Shown here: positions 26,682 through 36,936 of the stretch, piece after piece
How positions within the stretch are numbered: the first letter of the stretch is position 1
How the letters are laid out: each line of letters begins with the position of its first letter
From: Alkaliphilus transvaalensis ATCC 700919
GTDB lineage: Bacteria > Bacillota > Clostridia > Peptostreptococcales > Natronincolaceae
Assembly (NCBI RefSeq): GCF_000621485.1
Contig: NZ_JHYF01000009.1
Location: 62,001 to 126,000 of the forward strand
Reading direction: 5' to 3'
Length of the DNA stretch: 64,000 nt
The notes under the pieces: model-generated
The model's database searches: none
What the model was told of the DNA's origin: nothing
The model's input: the letters and a program-made list of their open reading frames with translations, nothing else
Made by a program: the position numbers and the translations under genes

Positions 26682-27377
26682 TTATCGTCTTAACACGTTA
26701 TTCCCCTTTGGACACACCTTCAAACAGATGCCACAAACAGAACCTCTACCTATTTTTTGATATTGTTGATGCATGTGGTTACTACAAGCTCTAGGATCAA
26801 AGATCTCTTTTCTATCCATACCAGGTGTCCAAATAGCACCCTTTAAAGCTATTGCAGGACAAGCCTTTACACAAGCATTACATTCTCCACACTGGGACGC
26901 TTCTATCGGTTGATCATATTCTAATTCCATATTAGTTAAAATTGTCCCTAACCTTAATCTAGGGCCAAATTCTTCTGTTACAAGACAGCAGTTTTTTCCT
27001 ATCCAGCCGATTCCAGCCCTAGTAGCAGCTGTTCTATGGGGAAATAAACCTTTAAAATCCCATCCTTCTTCATTAATGGATTGGGAAGCAGGTATAGCCA
27101 TAGCTAGGTAACCCCATTGTTGTAATAGGGTTGTGATTCTTAGGGTTACTTGATCTATAAAAAAGTTTACAGTTCGATAATGATGGAAATAGGTATGGGT
27201 TGGGCCATCTTTAATATCAATATCACTAATAATTTGGTCAGATAAACGAATAACAATAGAAATACCACTTTTTAGATGCTGAAATTTCTCTGGTAACAGA
27301 TCGTCTAATTTGCAAAATCCAACTTTTGTTACGCCTAAATCTAATAGGATTTTTTTTAGTTCCTCTTGTTTTTTCAT
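26682..27377 (-). CDS. 4Fe-4S double-cluster protein, QueG-like short form
   Basis: 231 residues from the ATG at 27377 (GAGGTG six bases upstream). Epoxyqueuosine reductase features: FPHRTAATRAGIGWIGKNCCL with GPRLRLGTILTN, and two cysteine clusters CGECNACVKACP and CGICLKVCP, which would hold two 4Fe-4S centres. The cobalamin-binding N-terminal part is shorter than in QueG (about 380 aa) and the C-terminal HEAT-like part is missing. It is probably a ferredoxin-like reductase of unknown substrate rather than the tRNA-modifying enzyme itself. Confidence 0.8.
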   Translation of the reverse strand: MKKQEELKKILLDLGVTKVGFCKLDDLLPEKFQHLKSGISIVIRLSDQIISDIDIKDGPTHTYFHHYRTVNFFIDQVTLRITTLLQQWGYLAMAIPASQSINEEGWDFKGLFPHRTAATRAGIGWIGKNCCLVTEEFGPRLRLGTILTNMELEYDQPIEASQCGECNACVKACPAIALKGAIWTPGMDRKEIFDPRACSNHMHQQYQKIGRGSVCGICLKVCPKGNNVLRR

Positions 27378-27689
27378 TGGTTTCACCTCTATCATATTAT
27401 ATCAGACTCTAACTCTAGCTTCTATCCCTATGGATTAAATGTATTTTTTACTAATCCTAAAATTAAAATAAAAGTTAGCGATAAGAATATTAGAGGGCAT
27501 TTAAAAGTCTACTGTTACAAAATAAAAGATTTAGACCATCTATTTTGTTATTTATATTCCATAATTTATAATGGGTTGAAATAACTTCTAGCATATAACA
27601 AGCCTAATCTGGAGAAATTATTATTAATACAACATAAGTTGTATTTACTCACCATAAAATTTGATAAACCTTGAAGGAGGCGGAATGAT

Positions 27690-27902
27690 ATGGCACGAAG
27701 AGGAAATCGTATAGTTGTTCCAGAAGCTCGTCAAGCTCTTGATCAAATGAAATATGAGATCGCCAACGAGTTAGGTATGTCTAATTATCAACATGAAGAT
27801 AAGGGGAACTTAACATCTCGTCAAAACGGATATGTTGGTGGATATATGGTTAAAAGAATGGTTGAGTACGCAGAAAAAAATATGAGTAATGGCAACTCAT
27901 AA
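27690..27902 (+). CDS. Small acid-soluble spore protein, alpha/beta-type
   Basis: 70 residues, the usual size. MKYEIANELGMSNYQ is the germination protease cleavage block and GYVGGYMVKRMVEYAEKNM the second conserved DNA-binding block. It is made in the forespore and saturates spore DNA. AAGGAGGCGG precedes the ATG. The 312-base gap upstream (27378-27689) holds no gene I can support; it contains a small palindrome TACAAC/GTTGTA near 27630. Confidence 0.95.
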   Translation: MARRGNRIVVPEARQALDQMKYEIANELGMSNYQHEDKGNLTSRQNGYVGGYMVKRMVEYAEKNMSNGNS

Positions 27903-27914
27903 TTAAAAAGCTTT

Positions 27915-27956
27915 AAAAAAAGAAGATGCTGATATGATTCAGTATCTTCTTTTTTT
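27915..27956 (+). terminator. Terminator of the SASP gene
   Basis: AAAAAAAGAAGATGCTGA pairs with TTCAGTATCTTCTTTTTTT around a 5-base loop. Confidence 0.9.
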
Positions 27957-28112
27957 AGTTTTTTGTATAGTGTTTTATCTTTGTGTCATGATAATAATGT
28001 ATTAATTCTCAGGTAAATTAATTATTTTTTATTTATTATCTATATCCCTCTTTTAAAAATGACTAAAATGGATTAATATATAATATATGAGATTTTGAAA
28101 GAAGGTGGAGAA

Positions 28113-28655
28113 ATGTTTGTGAATTCTTCCCAACAATTAGCTGAAAAAAAATTGCTATTACTATATATATTTCAACAATTAGAAGCTCCTGTCACCCATT
28201 CTCAAATGACGGACTTTATTCTTGAAAACGAATTGTTGAATTATTTTATTTTCCAACAATTTCTTGCTGAATTAAAGGATTCAGGTTTTATTTCAGAGGA
28301 AGTGAAGGAGAACGAGCAAATTTTTAATATAACAGATAAGGGAAAAGATACACTTAATTATTTTATTAAAAGAATACCACAAAAACAATTAGATAAAATA
28401 AATACATTATTAAAAACGGCAAAGGAAGACCTAATTAAAAAGTCTGAGGTAATAGCCGATTACATTAAGGTTAAGGATGGTGAATTCGTAGTTAACCTAA
28501 AGGTAGTTGAGAATGAAATCCCTATCGTTAGCCTTAGTTTAAATGTTGCTACTAGTCAGCAGGCTAAGTTAATTTGTGAGAATTGGAGAAACAATACTCA
28601 ACACATTTATGGTACTATCATAAATTCACTAATTGAGACTCCAAAAAAAGATTAA
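28113..28655 (+). CDS. DUF4364 family protein, winged-helix-like
   Basis: 180 residues from the ATG at 28113, with GAAGGTGGAG immediately upstream (frame opens at TTG 28095). The N-terminal LAEKKLLLLYIFQQLEAPVTHSQMTDFIL followed by FLAELKDSGFISEE and FNITDKGKDTLNYF has the layout of a DNA-binding winged helix and matches the clostridial DUF4364 family. The second half (LKVVENEIPIVSLSLNVAT) is a beta-rich module. Probable regulator; target unknown. Converges on the beta-propeller gene with a 36-base gap. Confidence 0.75.
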   Translation: MFVNSSQQLAEKKLLLLYIFQQLEAPVTHSQMTDFILENELLNYFIFQQFLAELKDSGFISEEVKENEQIFNITDKGKDTLNYFIKRIPQKQLDKINTLLKTAKEDLIKKSEVIADYIKVKDGEFVVNLKVVENEIPIVSLSLNVATSQQAKLICENWRNNTQHIYGTIINSLIETPKKD

Positions 28656-28691
28656 TTGATTGATTAATTCAGTCTAAAATAAAGGGCTAGA

Positions 28692-29630
28692 TTATATTAT
28701 AACTATACTGGTGGGTTCTTTACCCACTGGAATTGTTTTTATTAGACTATTTTTTTTACAGCTAATCACATTAATCTTGTTCTCTTGCACACTACTTACA
28801 TAAATTAACTTTTTACGATGATCTATTTCAATACCATGGGGCATTTCACTTACTTTGACAGTTCTCAATAATCTATCATTTTTTAAACAATAAACATATA
28901 ACTGATTTAGATCAGAATCAGTTATATATAAGGTTTCATTTCTAAAGTCACTAACTACTTCAACAAGCATTCTGCCCAGAGATACTTCTCTAATAAGCTT
29001 CATATTTTCAATATTGTATATCTCTATTATTCCTTTTTTATCGTAATGATAGTTATAATTAACTACAAATAGCAATTTTCCATCTCTGCTTAATTTTAAA
29101 TGCCACGGGTGATGTTTTACCCTGTGGGATTCTTTTTTTTCATTTGATTGAGTTGATATTTCAGTAATCGTTTTTGCATCCCGATTAGCCACAAAAATCC
29201 TCTCTTGATCCTTAGACATAACCATACCATGGGGCATTTCATCTGTAGGAATTTGTAATAACGTAGAAAAATGATTTAAATCAACCACAGTAATGCTGTT
29301 TGAATCAGAGTTTGCCACATAAATAGCATTATATTTTCTACAAAGCACTACTTGACTTGGGCAACTTCCTACTAAAATGGTATCGATAACCTCTTCTTTT
29401 ATTAAATCCATCTTACTTAGACTGTTATTATAAGAATTCGTAATATATAAAAACTTCAAATTTGAGTCTAAAGCGATATGATGGGGGCCCATTTGATGGT
29501 TAGGAATAAATCGCCCAATTTTATTTAAAGAAATTCGTTTTACTTCCCTCCCCATCGTGACATCAACAATGGAAATGGAATCATCAGAAAAATTAGAAAT
29601 TATTAAATTTCCCTGTGATAGATAATTCAT
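28692..29630 (-). CDS. YncE/YVTN-type beta-propeller protein
   Basis: 312 residues built of about seven WD-like 40-residue repeats: ITNSYNNSLSKMDL, VANSDSNSITVVDL, VANRDAKTITEIS, VVNYNYHYDKKG, ITDSDLNQLYVY and VSSVQENKINVIS. A histidine recurs at the blade starts (GPHHIALD, PHGMVMS, HPWHLKLS, PHGIEID), as in cytochrome d1-like and YncE proteins. No signal peptide is evident, so it may be cytoplasmic, unlike many family members. Function unknown; often a spore coat-associated or surface protein in Firmicutes. Monocistronic. Confidence 0.8.
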   Translation of the reverse strand: MNYLSQGNLIISNFSDDSISIVDVTMGREVKRISLNKIGRFIPNHQMGPHHIALDSNLKFLYITNSYNNSLSKMDLIKEEVIDTILVGSCPSQVVLCRKYNAIYVANSDSNSITVVDLNHFSTLLQIPTDEMPHGMVMSKDQERIFVANRDAKTITEISTQSNEKKESHRVKHHPWHLKLSRDGKLLFVVNYNYHYDKKGIIEIYNIENMKLIREVSLGRMLVEVVSDFRNETLYITDSDLNQLYVYCLKNDRLLRTVKVSEMPHGIEIDHRKKLIYVSSVQENKINVISCKKNSLIKTIPVGKEPTSIVII

Positions 29631-29741
29631 TCCCTCACCCCGTTATCAATATTCACATCATAATAAGCTATCAAATTACAAATCTATATATCTATTTTAT
29701 GATGACTTTATGGATGTGTGATAACCGACTAGAGATTTAAT

Positions 29742-29972
29742 TCATTCCTCATAATCTATAGGATCGATTGAGAAAACCATTCGATTAAACATTTCTTTTA
29801 AATTTAGAGAAAGATCCCTTGCTTTAGCCTCTCTAAACAACTGGTTTAAATAATTAATTTGAGTCTCATCACTACTTTTAGTTTCATTTAAAGCTCTACT
29901 TACCTTTATAATTTCCGCTATTAGTTTTTCATTTTGCCATTTTTTATATAACCTAAATTGAATTAGCTGCAT
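29742..29972 (-). CDS. Hypothetical small helical protein (76 aa)
   Basis: Begins MQLIQFRLYKKWQNEKLIAE after GGGAGGTGTTT. Mostly helical and charged, no membrane segment, no motif known to me. The good ribosome site and regular composition support translation. It lies between the propeller gene and folC with gaps of about 110 and 67 bases. Confidence 0.6.
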   Translation of the reverse strand: MQLIQFRLYKKWQNEKLIAEIIKVSRALNETKSSDETQINYLNQLFREAKARDLSLNLKEMFNRMVFSIDPIDYEE

Positions 29973-30039
29973 AAAAACACCTCCCTAACCTACTCTTTAC
30001 AAGTATATTTAAGTTAGGGAGGTTGTATACATTTCTCGT

Positions 30040-31341
30040 CTATTTATTTAGTTGTCTAACATATTTTCTAGCTTCTCCGATCATATATAAGGAGCCTGCA
30101 CATAAAATAGCTTCTTGTTGATCTGTAATTTCTAATGCTATTTTTGTTGCTTCAGGAATTGTTTTTCCAATATAAAGGGCTTTATTATATTTTTTTAGCT
30201 TCTCAGCCAGCACTTCTGCCTCCATAGCCCTAGGATTATCTGGTTCTGTGATCACTACTCGATGCACATGGGGAATAATTAAATCTAAATAACCTTCCAC
30301 ATCTTTATCTGCCAACATTCCGATTACTAATGTGATGGAATAATCTTGTAGTAATGATTGAATACTCTTCTTTAAAGCTTCAGCCCCATGAATGTTATGG
30401 GCCCCATCAATTATTGTTAAGGGGTCTCTTTTTATGATTTCCAGTCTACCTGGCCATCTTGCTTCTTTTAGTCCTTTAAAGACAGCTTCATCACTAATCT
30501 CAACATTATATTCATGCTTTAAAGTTTCTACCACTGCCAATGCAGAGGTACTATTGTAAATTTGATGAATTCCTGCCATATGAATTTCTAAATGATTATA
30601 GGTTTTTCCAAATATATCGACAGTATAGGTTTGCTCTTCTATTGTACTAGAATGTATTTCTAACTTATTAAAGTCTACCATTAACATTTCACTATTTTTT
30701 TCATGGCAAATATCCTTTAAAACTTGAGTTGCCTCGTCGGCCTGAGGATAAACAATTACATGGCTATTTTCTTTAATGATACCACCTTTTTCAGCTGCTA
30801 TTTTTTCAAGGGTATCTCCTAAAAACTGCATATGATCATAACCAACAGGTGTAATGACTGAAACAAGAGGATTTTCAACTACATTGGTAGCATCTAATCT
30901 ACCACCTAAGCCCACCTCTAATACAAGGAAATCTACCTCTTCTTGGGCAAAATAGTAAAAACCAATAGCTGTCACTACTTCGAACTCAGTAGGATGATTC
31001 CTTCCTTCTTCAACCATTTGTTGTATTTTTTCTTTTACCAATGAAGTAATTTCTGCCAAACGCTCTTCTGGTATATTCTCTCCATTAATTTGTATTCTTT
31101 CAGTAAAGGTTTCTAAGTATGGCGAAGTATATAAACCTACTTTATAGCCAGCTGCCTTTAAAATGCTATGGGTCATAGAGGATGTAGAACCTTTTCCATT
31201 TGTTCCTGCTATATGGATAATATTTATGTTTTCATGGGGATTACCTAAAAGTTTAAGAAGATATTTAATATTCTCTAACCCTAATTTTGCACCAAATTTA
31301 TATGTACCGTGAATAAAGTCTAATGCCTCTTGATAATTCAT
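30040..31341 (-). CDS. folC: Folylpolyglutamate synthase / dihydrofolate synthase
   Basis: 433 residues, full length. HIAGTNGKGSTSSMTHSILKAAGYKVGLYTSPYL is the Mur-ligase-like ATP site with the FolC-specific start, followed by EVGLGGRLDATNVV and ITPVGYDHMQFLG, and TIIDGAHNIHGAEAL in the C-domain. It adds glutamates to folates in the cytoplasm. It is downstream of valS on the same strand, a gene order common in Firmicutes, but a strong terminator separates the two, so expression may depend on read-through or its own promoter. Confidence 0.97.
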   Translation of the reverse strand: MNYQEALDFIHGTYKFGAKLGLENIKYLLKLLGNPHENINIIHIAGTNGKGSTSSMTHSILKAAGYKVGLYTSPYLETFTERIQINGENIPEERLAEITSLVKEKIQQMVEEGRNHPTEFEVVTAIGFYYFAQEEVDFLVLEVGLGGRLDATNVVENPLVSVITPVGYDHMQFLGDTLEKIAAEKGGIIKENSHVIVYPQADEATQVLKDICHEKNSEMLMVDFNKLEIHSSTIEEQTYTVDIFGKTYNHLEIHMAGIHQIYNSTSALAVVETLKHEYNVEISDEAVFKGLKEARWPGRLEIIKRDPLTIIDGAHNIHGAEALKKSIQSLLQDYSITLVIGMLADKDVEGYLDLIIPHVHRVVITEPDNPRAMEAEVLAEKLKKYNKALYIGKTIPEATKIALEITDQQEAILCAGSLYMIGEARKYVRQLNK

Positions 31342-31417
31342 TTTTCCACTCCATTCTATTAATATATGATTTCATTTGCTTCTTTCATTTTATCATATCA
31401 TGCAGTTTTGGGGTACA

Positions 31418-31449
31418 AAAAGGTAGTTGAGTTCCCCCAACTACCTTTT
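31418..31449. terminator. Terminator between valS and folC
   Basis: Perfect 12-base arms AAAAGGTAGTTG/CAACTACCTTTT with an 8-base loop; T tracts both ways. Located between the valS stop and the folC start. Confidence 0.85.
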
Positions 31450-31454
31450 ATTAT

Positions 31455-34115
31455 TTATCCTCTATTTTGTATTGAAATTAATCTTTCTAAAACAGTTTTT
31501 AACATTTGTTCAAACTTAATTTTCTTTTGCTTTTCTTCTTCTATTAAACTTTCTGGAGCTTTCGATAAGAATCCTTGGTTAGATAGCTTCCCATCAACCC
31601 TTTTAATTTCTCCTTCTAATTTCTTCTTTTCCTTTTCTAAACGCTCTATTTCCTTTTCGAAATCTAATAGATCATCAAGGGGAATAAATAGTTCTGCTCC
31701 TTCTACTACAATTGATACTGCATCCGATGGGATTTCATCCTTATCCGATAAAATTTGAATTTCAGAAACTCCTGCTAATGTGGTAAAATATTGGCTACCT
31801 TCATTAATTGTATCAATTACAAGGTCATTTGTTGCAACTACTTGAAGTTTTGCTTTTCTTGAAGGTACAACATTCATCTCTGCCCGAATGTTTCTGATAT
31901 TTTTTATAGCACTCATAATCATAATCATTTTTTCTTCTGCTTCTTCTTGGTAATAGGTTTCATCATGTTGTGGCCATTGAGCTACAATAATATGGCTTTC
32001 TTTTGTTGTTGGGATACTGCCCCAAATTTCTTCTGTAATGAAAGGCATAAATGGATGAAGTAATTTTAGTATATTTTCTAAAACAAAGGTTAACGTATAT
32101 TGGGCAGATTTTCTCTTAGCAACATCTTCTCCATAAAGTCTTGGCTTAACTAGTTCTATATACCAGTCGCAATATTCGCTCCAAATAAAGTCATAAAGTT
32201 TTCCTGCTGCTAATCCAAGTTCAAACTTACCCATATTATCGTTAATATCTTTAATTAGATAGTTCAACTTATTCATAATCCAATGATCTGCCATACTAAA
32301 ATCTGCTTTTACTTCTTCTAACTTTGGTTGTTCTCCTTCATCTAGATTCATTAAAACAAATCTTGTTGCATTCCATAATTTATTCGCAAAATTTCTGCTA
32401 GACTCTAACTTTTCAATATGGAAACGCATGTCATTTCCTGGAGAATTACCAGTTAATAAAGTAAATCTAAGGGCATCTGCACCGTATTGACTAATAATTT
32501 CTAAAGGATCAATTCCGTTACCTAAAGACTTACTCATTTTTCTTCCTTCAGCATCCCTTACGATACCATGGATAAACACATGTTTAAAAGGCACTTCCTT
32601 CATAAACTCTAAGCCTGAAAAAGCCATTCTAACTACCCAGAAGAAGATAATATCATAACCCGTTACTAAAACGTCTGTTGGGTAGAAATAATCTACTTCT
32701 TTTGTTTGTTCTGGCCATCCTAAGGTTGAGAAGGGCCATAAAGCTGAACTAAACCATGTGTCTAGAACATCTTCGTCTTGCTTCATAGAACTTCCATTAC
32801 ACTTCCCACAAGCTTCTGGTGCAGTTTTTGATACAATCACTTCACCACAGTCTTGACAGTAGTAGGCCGGAATCCTATGTCCCCACCATAATTGTCGTGA
32901 AATACACCAATCTTTTATATTGTCTAACCAATGTAGATAGGTTTTAGCATAACGCTCAGGTACAAACTTTATTCTACCATCCCTTACAGCATCTATGGCT
33001 GGCTTAGCCAATGGCTCCATCTTAACAAACCATTGTAGGGAAGTCATCGGCTCTACTACAGTATTACATCGGTAGCATTGGCCTACATTATGGTTATGTT
33101 CTTTAATTTTAACTAATAGACCTAATTCTTCTAAGTCTTTTATGATTTGTTTTCTAGCATCATATCTACTTAAGCCTTCATATTTTCCACCCTTTTCGTT
33201 AATGGTGGCATCATCCTTCATTACCACAATTTGAGGAAGTTCGTGTCTTAATCCTACCTCGAAATCGTTAGGGTCATGGGATGGGGTAATTTTAACTGCC
33301 CCTGTACCAAATTCAGGTTCTACATAATCATCTGCAATTACAGGTATCTCTCTATTCATTAATGGCAATATTAGAGTTTTCCCGATTAAATGCTTATATC
33401 TCTCATCATCTGGATTTACTGCAACAGCTGTGTCTCCTAGCATTGTTTCGGGACGAGTTGTGGCAATTTCAACAAATTCATCACTATCCTTTACAGGATA
33501 TTTGATATGCCAGAAGTGTCCTGCCTTTTCTTCATGCTCTACCTCTGCATCGGAAATTGATGTTTTACATTCTGGACACCAGTTAATGATTCGGTTCCCT
33601 CTATAGATTAGACCTTTTTCATATAGGTTGATAAACACTTCCGTTACGGCTTTACTTAAGGTTTCATCCATTGTAAAACGTTCTCTAGACCAATCGCAAG
33701 AGTCACCTAATTTCTTCATTTGCTCTACAATTCTACCACCATATTCGTCCTTCCACTTCCATGCTCTATCTAAGAAACCTTCTCTACCTACGTCAAGTTT
33801 TGATAAGCCCTCTTCTTCTCTGATTTTTTCTACAACCTTTACTTCTGTGGCTATACTGGCATGGTCTGTTCCTGGTTGCCATAGGGCTTCATAACCTTGC
33901 ATTCTTTTCCAACGTATTAGAACATCCTGTAGGGTATGGTCTAATGCATGGCCCATGTGAAGCTGTCCTGTAATGTTTGGTGGTGGTAATACAATGCTAT
34001 AGGGTTTTTTATCTGGATTCACTTCAGCTTTAAAGTAATTATTGTCTTCCCATTCTTGATAAATTTTGTCTTCAAACTCTAACGGATTATAATTTTTTGG
34101 TAATGTCTTCGTCAT
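31455..34115 (-). CDS. valS: Valyl-tRNA synthetase
   Basis: 886 residues. Class I signature as [15 protein letters not shown] (HIGH variant HMGH) and [11 protein letters not shown] (KMSKS); the editing domain has [17 protein letters not shown]; a zinc-like [20 protein letters not shown] insert lies in the core; the C-terminal arm is the coiled coil ([21 protein letters not shown]) that contacts the tRNA elbow. Charges tRNA-Val. It follows a T-box leader and a 64-aa membrane protein gene, with a gap of only 11 bases to the latter. Confidence 0.99.
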   Translation of the reverse strand: MTKTLPKNYNPLEFEDKIYQEWEDNNYFKAEVNPDKKPYSIVLPPPNITGQLHMGHALDHTLQDVLIRWKRMQGYEALWQPGTDHASIATEVKVVEKIREEEGLSKLDVGREGFLDRAWKWKDEYGGRIVEQMKKLGDSCDWSRERFTMDETLSKAVTEVFINLYEKGLIYRGNRIINWCPECKTSISDAEVEHEEKAGHFWHIKYPVKDSDEFVEIATTRPETMLGDTAVAVNPDDERYKHLIGKTLILPLMNREIPVIADDYVEPEFGTGAVKITPSHDPNDFEVGLRHELPQIVVMKDDATINEKGGKYEGLSRYDARKQIIKDLEELGLLVKIKEHNHNVGQCYRCNTVVEPMTSLQWFVKMEPLAKPAIDAVRDGRIKFVPERYAKTYLHWLDNIKDWCISRQLWWGHRIPAYYCQDCGEVIVSKTAPEACGKCNGSSMKQDEDVLDTWFSSALWPFSTLGWPEQTKEVDYFYPTDVLVTGYDIIFFWVVRMAFSGLEFMKEVPFKHVFIHGIVRDAEGRKMSKSLGNGIDPLEIISQYGADALRFTLLTGNSPGNDMRFHIEKLESSRNFANKLWNATRFVLMNLDEGEQPKLEEVKADFSMADHWIMNKLNYLIKDINDNMGKFELGLAAGKLYDFIWSEYCDWYIELVKPRLYGEDVAKRKSAQYTLTFVLENILKLLHPFMPFITEEIWGSIPTTKESHIIVAQWPQHDETYYQEEAEEKMIMIMSAIKNIRNIRAEMNVVPSRKAKLQVVATNDLVIDTINEGSQYFTTLAGVSEIQILSDKDEIPSDAVSIVVEGAELFIPLDDLLDFEKEIERLEKEKKKLEGEIKRVDGKLSNQGFLSKAPESLIEEEKQKKIKFEQMLKTVLERLISIQNRG

Positions 34116-34126
34116 ATGTATCCCTC

Positions 34127-34321
34127 CTAAAATTTAAAAAGTCTTCTAAAATCAAATTTTATAAACCTAATCCCTTCTAATTCCCTAGGGAAGTCGCTAT
34201 AGAATAGGATTACAACCCCAATCACAACAGCAATCAAACCGCCACCTTTAATTGAGGGTTTATTATTTCCATATCCAATTATTGCTCCAACAATTAATAA
34301 GATGAGACCTAGATAAAACAA
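34127..34321 (-). CDS. Small two-helix membrane protein (64 aa) between the valS T-box and valS
   Basis: Starts at a TTG (34321) placed 5 bases after AAGGAGGGG. Two hydrophobic stretches ([16 protein letters not shown] and [16 protein letters not shown]) separated by a short Gly-rich turn, then a basic tail [10 protein letters not shown] do not recognise a family with certainty. Its position makes it part of the T-box-controlled transcript, so it should rise with valS during valine starvation. Confidence 0.65.
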   Translation of the reverse strand: MFYLGLILLIVGAIIGYGNNKPSIKGGGLIAVVIGVVILFYSDFPRELEGIRFIKFDFRRLFKF

Positions 34322-34392
34322 CTATTCCCCTCCTTAATGCACCCTTTATCATACAACTATTTTTCCCATTAATCAGTAACAATACAAAAAAA

Positions 34393-34684
34393 TAAAAAAC
34401 CTTCATCCAAATAAGGACGAAGGGTATTTTCGCGGTACCACCTTAATTTCTATTTTCATTTAGAAAACAGACTCTCTAACGGATTAACGGTCCCCCGTCT
34501 GTATCTACTGTTGTTCAATACAGAAGCTCCAAAGCTACCTTCAATAACCTTTACACCGAAGAACCTTTCAGCCGGTGGATTCTTCTCTCTTTAGGGCAGT
34601 ATTATTTACTCCTCTTTATCATTGCTGATCTAATATTAATTTGTTTTATTATATGTTTTTAAAATAATTTTACACAGTTAATTT
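34393..34684 (-). promoter_or_regulatory. T-box leader of the 64-aa gene and valS
   Basis: Minus-strand core AAGGTGGTACCGCG (34445-34432) is the T-box, followed by terminator arms CCTTCGTCC/GGATGAAGG and a U-rich tract at 34423-34393. Stem I begins with GAGGAGTAAATAATACTG, and a GTA triplet in GAAGGTAGC (near 34543-34535) sits where a valine specifier would be. Confidence 0.93.
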
Positions 34685-34690
34685 AAAACT

Positions 34691-34718
34691 ATTATATAGG
34701 TTTTAATGAATTTGTCAA
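34691..34718 (-). promoter_or_regulatory. Promoter of the valS T-box transcript, overlapping the pgsA stop
   Basis: TTGACA (34718-34713), 16-base spacer, TATAAT (34696-34691) on the minus strand. The -35 box lies on the last codons of pgsA. Confidence 0.8.
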
Positions 34719-35281
34719 GATATTTTTTCATATTCTCTTTCACATTCTTTTTCATATTCGTCTTTTTTATTGACTATTTTTAAACCCAGGTTTACGTACT
34801 TAATAAAAGCAATTGCTGTAACTGCTACTGCAACAATTACTAAAAACCCTCCATATACTGGTTCGAAGGCTTTCCAAATGATGGCGATGTAAAAAATGAC
34901 GGTTGCTAATTTACCTAATTTATTTGCAGGTAATACCGTCTTATCTTTTCTTGTATATAAAAGTAGACCACCGATTACCATCAAGGTTTCCTTTAATGCT
35001 ACGATAATAATAACCCATGGAGGCAAGATTCTTTTGATAGTGAAACAAACTAAAACTGTTAGGAGCATCAGCTTATCTGCTAGCGGGTCCATAGCCTGCC
35101 CCCACTTTGTAATTAATCCATGCTTACGTGCTAGATACCCATCTAACATATCGGTAATGCCCGCCACTACGAAAATTACAATTGCTAAGATAATGTTATT
35201 GGGCGAATCTGAAAAAAATACCGAAACAAAAAAGGGTATTAATAAAAATCTACTGGCTGTTAAAATATTTGGTAGGTTCAT
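34715..35281 (-). CDS. pgsA: CDP-diacylglycerol-glycerol-3-phosphate 3-phosphatidyltransferase
   Basis: 188 residues from the ATG at 35281 (AGAGGGAG just upstream; a TTG at 35305 opens the frame earlier). MNLPNILTASRFLLIPFF is the typical start; the CDP-alcohol phosphotransferase motif is complete, DMLDGYLARKHGLITKWGQ followed by MDPLADKLM (Asp residues for metal and substrate). It makes phosphatidylglycerol phosphate in the membrane. The C-terminus ends with a charged tail YEKECEREYEKIS. Confidence 0.95.
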   Translation of the reverse strand: MNLPNILTASRFLLIPFFVSVFFSDSPNNIILAIVIFVVAGITDMLDGYLARKHGLITKWGQAMDPLADKLMLLTVLVCFTIKRILPPWVIIIVALKETLMVIGGLLLYTRKDKTVLPANKLGKLATVIFYIAIIWKAFEPVYGGFLVIVAVAVTAIAFIKYVNLGLKIVNKKDEYEKECEREYEKIS

Positions 35282-35453
35282 AGACTCCCTCTTTTCATTC
35301 CCCAAAATTATTTTCTTTTGTTTGCTACTTCCAGAAATTCTTAGAGATTAAATTTGTCGAAGTATGGAAGCTTAATAATAATACCTTACCTATATAATAC
35401 CATTTTTTCCAGTAATAAAACAGCCCAGATTTTTGTCGAATTTTTCAACAATT

Positions 35454-35774
35454 TTATTTTACAAGCTTTATTGAATAAATTCTATCTAGATACTCTACCA
35501 ATTCTTTGATCATAGCTTCGTAGCTACTATTAAAAACTTCCCACTTTCTTCTGTAATTGGCATAGATTAAACGCTTTGTGTAGGCCGACATTGGAATGTC
35601 TTTATAAATACACAATCTAGAAATTCTGCCCTTCCCTTCTTCTAGGTCATACGGATTGATACCATAATCTACTTCTTCTTTATGAACTAGGGCATACCAA
35701 CTGAAACTATCTATCTCACCTCTTATGTAGCCATATCGATTCTTACCATGAGAAATTTTTATATTCCAAGCCAT
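35454..35774 (-). CDS. Hypothetical cytoplasmic protein (106 aa)
   Basis: MAWNIKISHGKNRYGYIRGEI with WYALVHKEEVDYGINPYDLEEGKGRISRLCIYKD and a helical C-terminus. The pattern of a short beta module with GINxxxxxxGRISKL-like text resembles small uncharacterised Firmicutes proteins (DUF7678-like), but I am not certain. Monocistronic with AGGGGATTTA upstream. Confidence 0.6.
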   Translation of the reverse strand: MAWNIKISHGKNRYGYIRGEIDSFSWYALVHKEEVDYGINPYDLEEGKGRISRLCIYKDIPMSAYTKRLIYANYRRKWEVFNSSYEAMIKELVEYLDRIYSIKLVK

Positions 35775-35915
35775 TAAATCCCCTCCACATGCTTTTCCTA
35801 TATTTTCATTGTATGCCTATTTTTATATTACTATTCATTGTCAACAGTAACACTTAAAATTTACAAGAATATAATGGATTATATGTTAATTATTTTAATC
35901 GTTGGAGGGATTGCA

Positions 35916-36917
35916 ATGAAAGTAAGAAAAGTATTATCTTTACTATTTGTACTAGTTCTACTTACATCTTTATTCTTGACAGGTTGCAGGTCTGATAAAG
36001 GTCTGACTCGAGTTAGAGTAATGGAGGTAACCCATTCGGTATTCTATGCACCTCAATATATTGCCCTTTCTGAAGGATTCTTTGAAGAAGAAGGCTTAGA
36101 CGTATCCTTAATTGATGGCCAAGGAGCTGATAAGGTTATGGCTGCTCTTTTAAGTGACCAAGTGGAAATTGGTTTTATGGGACCAGAAGCTTCTATTTAT
36201 GTATATAACCAAGGAATGGAAGATTACGCAGTTAATTTTGCTCAATTAACCCAAAGGGATGGTTCTTTTATTGTTGCACGTGAACCAATGCCAAACTTTA
36301 CCCTTGAAGATATGAGGGGTATGGAGATTTTAGGTGGTCGTAGAGGCGGTATGCCTAATATGGTTCTTGAGTATGTTCTAAAAAATAATGGTTTGATTCC
36401 AGGTGAAGATATTAATGTTAGAACTGACATTCAGTTTGGTGTCATGGCGGGGGCCTTTGCCGGTGGTGAGGGTGATTATACAACGTTATTTGAGCCTACA
36501 GCCTCCATGATTGAAAAAGAAGGAAAGGGTTATGTCGTTGCATCAGTCGGAGAAGAAAGTGGATACATTCCTTATACAGTATATAGTGCTAGAAAAAGCT
36601 ATATAGAAAAAAATCCTGCTGTAATTCAAAGCTTTACCAATGCAATTTATAAAGCCATGTTGTGGGTAGAAGAGCATTCAAGTGAAGAAGTTGCTAAATC
36701 TTTACAACCCCATTTCGCTGATGCTGATTTAGATATTTTAATCTCTGTTGTAGATCGTTACAGATCTATTGGTGCGTGGGCGCCAGATCTAATGATGACA
36801 GAAGAAGGTTTAAATCGATTACAGGACGTTATGACCGAAGCTGGTGAACTTAATAATCGAGTTCCTTATGATAAGATCGTAAATACCGAATTTGCTAAGA
36901 AGGCAATGGAAAAATAG
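35916..36917 (+). CDS. NMT1/SsuA/THI5-like ABC transporter substrate-binding lipoprotein, orphan
   Basis: 333 residues from the ATG at 35916, six bases after GGAGGG (the frame opens at 35838). Lipoprotein signal with lipobox FLTGC near residue 24. The binding domain shows VTHSVFYAPQYIALSEGFFEEEGLDVSL, the typical opening of nitrate/sulfonate/thiamine-precursor receptors. No permease or ATPase gene is nearby, so it either serves a transporter encoded elsewhere or was separated from it. Ligand unknown; a thiamine-pyrimidine or aliphatic sulfonate is possible. Confidence 0.85.
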   Translation: MKVRKVLSLLFVLVLLTSLFLTGCRSDKGLTRVRVMEVTHSVFYAPQYIALSEGFFEEEGLDVSLIDGQGADKVMAALLSDQVEIGFMGPEASIYVYNQGMEDYAVNFAQLTQRDGSFIVAREPMPNFTLEDMRGMEILGGRRGGMPNMVLEYVLKNNGLIPGEDINVRTDIQFGVMAGAFAGGEGDYTTLFEPTASMIEKEGKGYVVASVGEESGYIPYTVYSARKSYIEKNPAVIQSFTNAIYKAMLWVEEHSSEEVAKSLQPHFADADLDILISVVDRYRSIGAWAPDLMMTEEGLNRLQDVMTEAGELNNRVPYDKIVNTEFAKKAMEK

Positions 36918-36936
36918 TACACCTTATAAAGACATA

